The position numbers and the translations under genes are program-made. From the NCBI GenBank assembly GCA_011391285.1, contig JAABQU010000220.1, positions 1-25,771 on the forward strand: a stretch of 25,771 bases of DNA, given 5' to 3'. The notes under the pieces were generated by a model. That model worked only from the letters and a program-made list of their open reading frames with translations, was not told the DNA's origin and searched no databases. Source of the stretch: Thiobacillus sp. (GTDB lineage Bacteria > Pseudomonadota > Gammaproteobacteria > Burkholderiales > Thiobacillaceae). Shown piece by piece: positions 15,358 through 22,609 of the stretch; positions within the stretch are counted from its first letter, which is position 1; the number at the start of each line of letters is the position of its first letter.

Positions 15358-17226
15358 TTACGGAAGGGCGGCGCCGCTGTCAGGCGGCGGCGTCACCGTT
15401 TCCAGATATTCGGCGTGAAAGTGGATGTCGAGCAGGTCGATGCTGGAGATCGCCAGCCGCACTTTCGATCCCGGCGCGACGCCCATCACCGATGGCGCAC
15501 GCGTCACCAGCGGCAGGCTGTCGAAGCGCACCAGGTCTTCGCGGATCACATTGGCGGTGACCTCGTGGATATCTTCCTGAATCAGCCAGCGCAGCATCCA
15601 GTAGCGCTCCAGCCGCCGCTGGAATTCGTTGTAGGCGTCGTAGGCCAGCTCGAAATCGCGCACCACCGAAAACAGCGCTTCGCTCCTCGGCGGATACACC
15701 GGCTCGCTGCCCTGAACCAGGCTGATCAGCTGGCGCTGGTTGACGAGGTCGACATAGCGCCGCAGCGGCGACGACGACCAGGCGTACTGGTCGACGCCGA
15801 GACCGACGTGCGGGTCGGGCGCGGTCGTCATGCGGGTCTTGCCGTTGGACTGCGCGCGGTAGATGCCGGGCACTTTCTTCTCCGCCAGCCAGCCGCCCCA
15901 ATGGGCGTTGGCGAAAATCATCAGCTCCGACACCACCTTGTCGATCGGGCTGCCGCGTTTGCGCGGCACAATGCTGATGCGATCGTTGTCGACCTTGAAG
16001 TTGTAATCGACGCGGTCGACCGCGTCGGCCTTGCCGCGACCGGCTTCCAGCACCGCGGCGAAATCGCGCAGCCATTCCAGTTCGCGGCGGTAGGGGTAGT
16101 CCGGAAAGTCAGGACTGCGCAAGGTGTCGTCGTTGAACAGCACCTCCAGCGTCTCGTGGCGCAGGTTGTCGGCGATGTGCACCATTTCCAGTTTGGATTC
16201 GGTGCCGAGCACGCGCAGGTCGGACGCCACGTCGAGATACAGCGACAGCGCCGGGCAGTCGTGGGTCTCGCCCAGGGTGTAGTGGTGGATCAGCGCGTCC
16301 GGCAGCATGGTGATCTTGTCGCCGGGGTAGTACACGGTCGACAGCCGCTCGCGCGCCACCTTGTCGAGCTCGGAACCCGGGGTGACGCCGAGTGCGGGGG
16401 CCGCGATGTGGATGCCGACGCGCACGCTGCCGTCGTCGCGCCACTCGACCGACAGTGCGTCGTCGATCTCGGTGGTCGCCTCGTCGTCCATCGAGAACGC
16501 GCGCACATGGCTCTTCGGCAATTCAGGCGGATCGATCGGCTCGGTGACCGCGGCAAAGCCGGTGCCGCGCGGAAAGTATTCCAGCAGGAAGGTCGCCAGA
16601 TGGAAGTCGAGCGTCGACGGGATCGCGCCGCAGCGCTCGATGAGTCTTAACTGGGACAAGCCGGTGGCCGCTGCCGCATCCTCCAGCGCCTTGTATTCCA
16701 GCGTGTTCTTGTCGGGCGCGATGAGGATGCGCGGAATCAGCGAAGCGTATTCGGGCGGCAGCCGGAAGGCGGCCAGTTCGCCGGCCAGATACGCCTGCCG
16801 CTCCGCCGCCTGCCGCTTCTTCTCCAGCCCGGCCTTGGCGGCCGCCAGCGTCTCGGCCGGTGCCGGGCGATAGCGACCCTTGCCTTTTTTATGGAAGTAG
16901 ATCGGCGAGGCGTGCAGCTTCAGAAGCAGCGCCACCGATTCTGGCGGTGTCGGCGCGTGGCCGTAATACTCCTGCGCCAGCTGCTCGAAGCCGAACTCGT
17001 CGGTGCCCGCCGCCTCCCACAGGAAATCGGCGTCGAGATCCGCCGTCAGCGTCTCGGCCTCGGTCATCACCTCCGCCGGAGCGGGCGCGGCAAAGCGCAA
17101 CAGGATGTTCGCCGTCTTGATCTTGCTGCGCTTGCCCGAGGCGGTTTCCACCTGTGCCGTGGCGTCGGTTTCGGACAGGATGGAACCGGCCTTGAAGTGG
17201 CCGTCCTCTTCAAAAATGAGGTACAT
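15358..17226 (-). CDS. RNase II/R family 3'-5' exoribonuclease (RNB domain)
   Basis: A 622-residue RNB-domain protein expected to degrade RNA processively from the 3' end. The catalytic Asp cluster is in DDEATTEIDDAL (247-258), followed by VGIHIAAP, STVYYPGDKITMLPD and the RNA-contacting SSSPLRRYVDL (484-494). Compared with RNase II (DSASTMDIDDA), one Asp of the cluster is Glu253; this DxxTxEIDD form recalls cyanobacterial and plastid RNase II-like enzymes as I remember them. The N-terminus is not a recognisable pair of cold-shock domains, and the C-terminal S1-like part is short. It starts 6 bases after the esterase gene and precedes the tonB-like gene, so the three probably form one operon. 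Confidence 0.9.
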   Translation of the reverse strand: MYLIFEEDGHFKAGSILSETDATAQVETASGKRSKIKTANILLRFAAPAPAEVMTEAETLTADLDADFLWEAAGTDEFGFEQLAQEYYGHAPTPPESVALLLKLHASPIYFHKKGKGRYRPAPAETLAAAKAGLEKKRQAAERQAYLAGELAAFRLPPEYASLIPRILIAPDKNTLEYKALEDAAAATGLSQLRLIERCGAIPSTLDFHLATFLLEYFPRGTGFAAVTEPIDPPELPKSHVRAFSMDDEATTEIDDALSVEWRDDGSVRVGIHIAAPALGVTPGSELDKVARERLSTVYYPGDKITMLPDALIHHYTLGETHDCPALSLYLDVASDLRVLGTESKLEMVHIADNLRHETLEVLFNDDTLRSPDFPDYPYRRELEWLRDFAAVLEAGRGKADAVDRVDYNFKVDNDRISIVPRKRGSPIDKVVSELMIFANAHWGGWLAEKKVPGIYRAQSNGKTRMTTAPDPHVGLGVDQYAWSSSPLRRYVDLVNQRQLISLVQGSEPVYPPRSEALFSVVRDFELAYDAYNEFQRRLERYWMLRWLIQEDIHEVTANVIREDLVRFDSLPLVTRAPSVMGVAPGSKVRLAISSIDLLDIHFHAEYLETVTPPPDSGAALP

Positions 17227-17232
17227 GAAAAA

Positions 17233-17790
17233 TCAGAAATCCAGAATGGTTTGGTAGTGGCGCTCGAACCCGGCAAAGCCGTGGTCGCCACCGTCTTCGA
17301 TGATCTGCGTGGCGCCCGCATAGTAGGCCTCGGCATCGCGGTAATCGAGCACCGCGTCGCCGGTCTGCGCCAGCAAGAGATAGCGCTTGGGCAGCGTGAT
17401 TTCATCGACATCCAGCGCGGCAAGTTCGGCCACATGCGCCTCGGTAAGTTCCCACTTCTCGCCGGTGTGCCAGTTGGTTTGGGGGCCGAGCGCGCTGCGC
17501 AGCAGCTTGTGGGCGTGCACGGCCGGATTCACCAGCACTGCCTTCCAGCCGTGCTTTTCTGCCAGATGGGTGGCGTAGAAGCCGCCCAGCGAACTGCCGA
17601 TCAGGGTGACCGATTCGGGGCGGTGCCGGGCCAGTTCGGCCTCGACGTGCGCGATGGCTTCGCGCGGGCTGTTGGGCAGCGCCGGGCAGTAATAGTCCGC
17701 CTGGCGGCCGATCGCGGCCATGTGCTCAGCGAGCTGGCGGGCCTTGCCGGACGCGGGGGAGGAATTGAAGCCGTGGAGATAGACAAGCAT
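17233..17790 (-). CDS. YqiA-like alpha/beta-hydrolase esterase
   Basis: A 185-residue alpha/beta-hydrolase of the YqiA/UPF0227 type; E. coli YqiA is an esterase of unknown natural substrate. The fold begins directly with MLVYLHGFNSSP, which supplies the oxyanion-hole region. The nucleophile elbow is GSSLGG (Ser67), the acid is probably Asp145 in QTGDAVLDY, and the base is His170 in GGDHGF. The ATG at 17790 leaves no spare residues before the first strand. No strong ribosome site is seen. It is the first gene of the esterase-RNB-tonB run, downstream of a repeat-rich non-coding region. Confidence 0.9.
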   Translation of the reverse strand: MLVYLHGFNSSPASGKARQLAEHMAAIGRQADYYCPALPNSPREAIAHVEAELARHRPESVTLIGSSLGGFYATHLAEKHGWKAVLVNPAVHAHKLLRSALGPQTNWHTGEKWELTEAHVAELAALDVDEITLPKRYLLLAQTGDAVLDYRDAEAYYAGATQIIEDGGDHGFAGFERHYQTILDF

Positions 17791-17887
17791 TACCGGATTT
17801 TACCGGGGCGGGGGGGATTCCCGAAATCTGGCGATAGCCCGTTCTTTGCAGGGCTGCTGACAGTTGGCCGGGGGTAGCCCGGCAGCT

Positions 17888-18105
17888 AGTCACTTTTCTT
17901 GTCTCGCCAAGAAAAGTAACCAAAAGAAGGCGACCCCACATCCCCGGCCTTCGGCTGCCCTCAGTCAGATCCTGCCGGGCGGGCGGCGAAGAACTCGCCC
18001 CGCCTTGTAACTTTTTAATTTTGTTTTTTGTGGGCGGGACTCAAACACCTTCGCCGCTGATTCGCCCGGCAGACTCCGTCTTCGGCGGGGCTCAAGGGGA
18101 AAAAT
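17888..18105. repeat. Dispersed intergenic repeat with inverted-repeat structure
   Basis: This non-coding stretch contains a perfect 10-bp inverted repeat (ACTTTTCTTG 17892-17901, CAAGAAAAGT 17908-17917) followed by AACCAAAAGAAGGCGACCCC. I recognise this from memory as a repeat common between genes in beta- and gammaproteobacteria, often mis-annotated as a small protein with VTFLGETRKVTSC. Farther on, CTGCCGGGCG with GGCGGCGAAG (about 17967-17990) pairs imperfectly with CTTCGCCGC and CGCCCGGCAG (about 18049-18071), enclosing a T-rich stretch. The edges are approximate. The whole 413-bp gap (17791-18203) shows no gene. Confidence 0.6.
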
Positions 18106-18111
18106 TCAAAA

Positions 18112-18184
18112 CCAGGCCAGTGATGACGGGGTGCTTGTGCGCTGGTGATGCGCCGCAATGCGACCCCGCTTATGGACGGCCTGG
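18112..18184. repeat. Nested inverted repeat downstream of the rubredoxin gene
   Basis: Outer arms CCAGGCC (18112-18118) and GGCCTGG (18178-18184) and inner arms CGGGGT (18127-18132) and ACCCCG (18163-18168) could fold into one long hairpin. No T run follows on the minus strand, so it is not a clear intrinsic terminator, but it sits 20 bases beyond the rubredoxin stop and may end or protect that transcript. Confidence 0.4.
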
Positions 18185-18203
18185 CCAGCAGGTCTTGCGC
18201 AAA

Positions 18204-18416
18204 TCAGTCGTCGAAGCAGTAGAAATCCACCTTGGTCACGCCGCAGTCGGGGCAGCTCCAGTCGTCGGGGATCGCTTCGTAGCGGGTTCCGGGCGCGAGC
18301 CCGTGGTCGGGGTCGCCGAGTGCTTCGTCGTAGACGTAGTCGCAGACGGCGCAGGTCCATTTGCGGAAGGCCGGGGCGGTTTCGGGGGCGGAGACAGCAG
18401 TGGCGAGATTCATCAT
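18204..18416 (-). CDS. Rubredoxin
   Basis: A 70-residue one-electron carrier with a single Fe(Cys)4 centre. The ligands are two CxxC pairs, [11 protein letters not shown] (Cys22, Cys25) and SCPDCGVTK (Cys55, Cys58), with the usual [20 protein letters not shown] between. An N-terminal extension of about 18 residues ([17 protein letters not shown]) precedes the rubredoxin core. It has no clear signal peptide, so the protein is probably cytoplasmic. The ATG overlaps the DUF302 stop by 4 bp (ATGA). It is the last gene of the osmC operon, and its natural redox partner may be the flavoprotein encoded two genes upstream; that link is inferred. Confidence 0.95.
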   Translation of the reverse strand: MMNLATAVSAPETAPAFRKWTCAVCDYVYDEALGDPDHGLAPGTRYEAIPDDWSCPDCGVTKVDFYCFDD

Positions 18417-18802
18417 GGCAATTTCCACGGGTCGAGCGTGGCCAGAAGTGAGTTGAAAATGGTGTCCAGTTCGCCGCCCAGCGCATCGAGCGCAGGATTG
18501 GCGTAGGGCTGAAACACGGTTGAGGCAGGGCGGTGCGCAACCCAGGTGCGGCCGTCGGCTTCATAGAGGTGGATGCGCAGCGGGATGTCGATGCCGGCCG
18601 CTTTCTCCGCCGCCCACACTTTGACGGCGTAGTCAGGACGGAACACCTCGAGCACCTGGTCGGCCGGCACCGTGATGCCTTTCTTGGCGCAGTTGGCCTG
18701 GCCGTTGGCGTGGGCGACCAGACCCATCGGATAGGCAGCGATGGCGGCGATCAGCTTGTCCGCCGCTTCGTCCACGGAAAGGGAGACCGCGAAGCGGATC
18801 AT
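18413..18802 (-). CDS. DUF302 domain protein
   Basis: A 129-residue protein of the DUF302 family, whose members are small alpha/beta proteins of unknown function found in many bacteria, often near redox or stress genes. Visible landmarks are the start [36 protein letters not shown] in the second half and a C-terminal helix ([17 protein letters not shown]). One Cys is present (NCAKKG, near residue 38). It overlaps the flavoprotein gene upstream and the rubredoxin gene downstream by ATGA 4-bp junctions, which implies coupled translation and related function. No catalytic motif is recognised. Confidence 0.85.
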   Translation of the reverse strand: MIRFAVSLSVDEAADKLIAAIAAYPMGLVAHANGQANCAKKGITVPADQVLEVFRPDYAVKVWAAEKAAGIDIPLRIHLYEADGRTWVAHRPASTVFQPYANPALDALGGELDTIFNSLLATLDPWKLP

Positions 18803-19968
18803 GCGACCTCCAGTTCAGGCTGGGCCAGTGCGCAGGTGGCGGTGTCGAACTCGTGCAGCTCCTTGCGCAGGTGCTTGATCGCCGGGGTGACGATGGCGAT
18901 GAAGTAGGCCTCGCGCAACCGGCGTTGCGCGGCATTGTTCGACAGATAGCCCTTGGCACCCATGTGCATCATCGCGGCGTTGGCGGCCTTGAGACTCAAT
19001 TCGCTGCCGGCGAGCCGCACTTGCAGGGTTTCCCTTACATGCGGGGCGCTGCCGTCGCGTTCGATCTTTGCTGCCAGTGCGTAGGTGGCGGCGCGCGCGG
19101 CGTCGAGTTCGGCCTCCAGCGCGTCGGCCTGCACGTCGAGGAAACGGTTGACGTGGCCGAACTGCTTGTCGGCGCGCTTCATCATCACCACGCAAGCATC
19201 GACGAGCCCCAGGCCCATGCCCATCTGCAGCAGGATGAAGGCGGATTTGGTGCGGTCGCGGAAGGCGCTGAATTCATCCGTGTGGCAGACCACCCGGCTG
19301 TCGGGCAGGAACACGTCGCGGAACTGGCAGGCGAAGGTGTTGGTGCCTTCCATGCCGATGAAGTGCGCGTTCTGCGTCAGCGTGAGGCCCGGGGTGCTGC
19401 CGATCACCAGGCCGATCACCAGGCCGGGCGTGTCGGGCAGCGTGGCGCCCATGTGGAAACAGTGATCAAGGCCGATATTCGACACCCAGGGCAGCACCCC
19501 GTTGATGAGGTAGCCGCCGTCCACCCGCTTTGCCTTCAGTCGCGCTTCCTCGATGCCGACGCACGACTTCATGCTGTTCGACTGCGCGGTGCCGCCGAGC
19601 ACTTCGCCGCGCGCCATTTTCGGCAACATCTCGGCAGCGAGTTCGCGGTTGGAGCTGTTGATCACATACCACTGAAGCGCGTATTCCGCCCACAGCAGGA
19701 AGCCGGTCGACACGCATTCCTTCGACACTTCCTCGATCACCCGGATCGCGTGGTGGAGTCCGCGCGCGGTGCCGCCGTGCTCGACCGGCGTCAGGCTGCC
19801 CAGCCCGCCGAGCGCGCCGAGCTGTTTGAGGAAATTGCCCGGGTAGACGCCCTTGAGGTCGATGTCGACCACCTTGGGCGCGAGTTCGGCGGCGATGAGT
19901 TCGGCCAGGCCCGGCAGGATGTCGGCGGGCGTGTCCGCAAGGGTGGGGGCAAGTGCGATTGCAGGCAT
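18799..19968 (-). CDS. Acyl-CoA dehydrogenase-fold flavoprotein
   Basis: A 389-residue member of the acyl-CoA dehydrogenase superfamily, expected to bind FAD. The N-terminal helical domain leads to LGGTAQSN (near 125), a Gly/Thr/Ser-containing flavin strand, then GGYLINGVLPWVSNI and the beta domain, and a C-terminal helical bundle with LAGSELSLKAANAAMMHMGAKGY. Typical acyl-CoA dehydrogenases carry a catalytic Glu near the C-terminus in an EGT context; the corresponding segment here reads FIAIVTPAIKHL with no Glu. It could instead act like superfamily members that oxygenate or oxidise non-CoA substrates. The substrate is unknown. The ATG at 19968 has GGAG about 9 bases upstream; the frame is open beyond it without family likeness. 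It lies 29 bases after osmC. Confidence 0.85.
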   Translation of the reverse strand: MPAIALAPTLADTPADILPGLAELIAAELAPKVVDIDLKGVYPGNFLKQLGALGGLGSLTPVEHGGTARGLHHAIRVIEEVSKECVSTGFLLWAEYALQWYVINSSNRELAAEMLPKMARGEVLGGTAQSNSMKSCVGIEEARLKAKRVDGGYLINGVLPWVSNIGLDHCFHMGATLPDTPGLVIGLVIGSTPGLTLTQNAHFIGMEGTNTFACQFRDVFLPDSRVVCHTDEFSAFRDRTKSAFILLQMGMGLGLVDACVVMMKRADKQFGHVNRFLDVQADALEAELDAARAATYALAAKIERDGSAPHVRETLQVRLAGSELSLKAANAAMMHMGAKGYLSNNAAQRRLREAYFIAIVTPAIKHLRKELHEFDTATCALAQPELEVA

Positions 19969-19997
19969 GATGCGCTCCAAAATCAAGTACAGACGGG

Positions 19998-20540
19998 TCA
20001 GCCGAGTTCGACGCTGACGTTGACCGGGTTGCGCAGCGTGTTGGCGACCGGCGACCAGGCGTTCGAATGCGCGACCAGGTCCTTCAGTTCTTCCTCGCTG
20101 GCGTCGCCTTCCAGGTGCACTTTCACGCGCACGTCGGTGAAGCCCAGCTTCTTCAGCGGGTCGAGGTCGCCCACGCCCCACACGGCGGTGACGTTGATGT
20201 CGCCTTCGAGTTCGAGTTCGAGCTTGGTGAGCGTGATGCCGCGCGCCACCGCGTTGGCGTGCAGCCCTACGGACAGGCAGGAGCCGAGGGTGGCGAGCAC
20301 CGCTTCGGAGGGGTTTGGCGCGGTGTCGTCGCCCAGCAGGTGCGGCGGCTCATCGATCACGTGCGCCGGCAGATTGCGCACATAGGTGAGGTTGCGGAAC
20401 TTGCTCTCGCATACGGTCTTGGCTTTCAGCGTGACGACCGATTGCGGATTCGACTTGCCCTTGGTGGCGAGGGCCGACAGGCCTTCGGCATCGATGGGTT
20501 CGAGGACGGTTTGGGTTTTCAGGGCAACGACTTCAGACAT
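19998..20540 (-). CDS. OsmC family protein
   Basis: A 180-residue OsmC/Ohr-superfamily protein; members reduce organic hydroperoxides or have unassigned roles. Landmarks are PNPSEAVLATLGSCLSVGLHANA, holding the conserved Cys88, and WSPVANTLRNPV near the C-terminus. The second family Cys of the peroxidase pair appears to be Ser163, so peroxidase chemistry of the Ohr type is doubtful. Cys44 (TVCESKF) is the only other Cys. The start ATG at 20540 has AAGGAG 7 bases upstream; 25 more open codons precede it. It is the first gene of an operon with the flavoprotein, DUF302 and rubredoxin genes, behind a sigma-54-type promoter. Confidence 0.92.
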   Translation of the reverse strand: MSEVVALKTQTVLEPIDAEGLSALATKGKSNPQSVVTLKAKTVCESKFRNLTYVRNLPAHVIDEPPHLLGDDTAPNPSEAVLATLGSCLSVGLHANAVARGITLTKLELELEGDINVTAVWGVGDLDPLKKLGFTDVRVKVHLEGDASEEELKDLVAHSNAWSPVANTLRNPVNVSVELG

Positions 20541-20589
20541 GGCATGACTCCTTGAGATGGATTGATCGGGGAACCGACAAGCCCTGTAT

Positions 20590-20605
20590 TGCGATTCCCG
20601 TGCCA
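20590..20605 (-). promoter_or_regulatory. Sigma-54 (-24/-12) promoter for the osmC operon
   Basis: On the minus strand, TGGCACG (20605-20599), four bases, then TCGCA (20594-20590). The invariant GG and GC are separated by exactly 10 bases, matching the sigma-54 consensus TGGCACG-N4-TTGCA with one mismatch. It lies 49 bases before the osmC ATG, in the gap after the sigma-54 activator gene. Confidence 0.8.
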
Positions 20606-20610
20606 GCTCG

Positions 20611-20702
20611 GTCAAACAATGTCAAGTTGTTGATATTTCAGAGAAGATTAACGAATATGGCCATGTCTGAATGCTTGTGCGCTAACAAATTGTCAACCAT
20701 TG

Positions 20703-20706
<4 letters not shown>
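20611..20706. promoter_or_regulatory. Candidate activator-binding region upstream of the osmC promoter
   Basis: TGTCAAC (20691-20697) followed by TGTCAG (20701-20706) forms a direct repeat about 86-101 bp upstream of the -24 box, a usual distance for a sigma-54 enhancer. Another TGTCAA at 20620 lies within AACAA / TTGTT arms. TGTCAAC recurs upstream of nrtA. Binding by the neighbouring activator is inferred. Confidence 0.4.
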
Positions 20707-22274
<1,568 letters not shown>

Positions 22275-22293
22275 GGCGGTCTCCTTAAAACAA

Positions 22294-22305
22294 AGTGTCA
22301 ACACT
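22294..22305. promoter_or_regulatory. Palindrome AGTGTCAACACT, candidate enhancer for nrtA
   Basis: AGTGT and ACACT are perfect arms around CA. It lies about 95-106 bp upstream of the -24 box of the nrtA promoter and about 20 bp upstream of the activator's ATG. It shares TGTCAAC with the site upstream of the osmC promoter, so it may bind the same activator and also serve autoregulation. Confidence 0.45.
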
Positions 22306-22399
22306 CTGTAATCAAGAAGCGGGCCAGCGCTGTGGAGGGTTTGGCGGGCTCTGCAAGGATAAATATTCAAAACAATGGCTTAGCGAAAAATTTTCGAAC

Positions 22400-22415
22400 T
22401 GGCACGGTTTCTGAA
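22400..22415 (+). promoter_or_regulatory. Candidate sigma-54 promoter for the nrtA operon
   Basis: A perfect -24 box TGGCACG (22400-22406), four bases, then CTGAA where TTGCA is expected. The -12 GC is GA here, so the match is partial. Context raises its value: a sigma-54 activator gene is divergent and a possible enhancer lies about 100 bp upstream. Confidence 0.55.
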
Positions 22416-22491
22416 TACGACAAGAGTGGAAACACTGATGCCGCACATCGAAACCTGCCGAAACGCCTGTGAACACGGGGCGTTGCAGACA

Positions 22492-22539
22492 GGGGCGCCG
22501 GCAGACCCGGATCAACGGTCTGCACCAACCCGGGGCGCC
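22492..22539 (+). promoter_or_regulatory. Hairpin in the nrtA 5' leader
   Basis: A perfect 7-bp stem (GCAGACC 22501-22507, GGTCTGC 22517-22523) with a 9-base loop is flanked by two copies of GGGGCGCC (22492-22499, 22532-22539) whose self-complementary GGCGCC cores could extend the stem. No T run follows, so it is not an obvious terminator. It may be a regulatory leader or only a stable fold. Confidence 0.35.
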
Positions 22540-22609
22540 AGGGAAACAAAGTGGTGCGCGGCAGCGGTGGGCTTTCACTGTCAATTTTCAATCCGATGAG
22601 GAGCACGTT

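Larger units (their letters stand above)
22275..22609. other. 335-bp divergent regulatory region between the sigma-54 activator and nrtA
   Basis: No gene is seen. From left to right it holds the activator's own ribosome site, an AGTGTCAACACT palindrome (22294-22305), an AT-rich stretch with a 13-bp palindrome (arms CGAAAA and TTTTCG, 22384-22396), a sigma-54-type promoter (22400-22415), and a leader of about 180 bases with a hairpin before the nrtA ribosome site GAGGAG (22599-22604). Confidence 0.7.

Noticed and set aside
17726..17941. A 71-codon minus-strand frame containing VTFLGETRKVTSC
   Set aside because: It lies in a dispersed intergenic repeat and overlaps the esterase start. Similar small proteins in databases are, in my judgement, artefacts of the repeat.
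18799..19968. Naming the flavoprotein SfnB or DszC
   Set aside because: The context is suggestive, but I cannot show sequence identity to these enzymes; the superfamily assignment is all the sequence supports.
22384..22396. The 13-bp palindrome CGAAAA-A-TTTTCG as the activator's enhancer site
   Set aside because: It ends only 3 bp before the -24 box, too close for a normal sigma-54 enhancer. It may simply be AT-rich DNA or help promoter opening.
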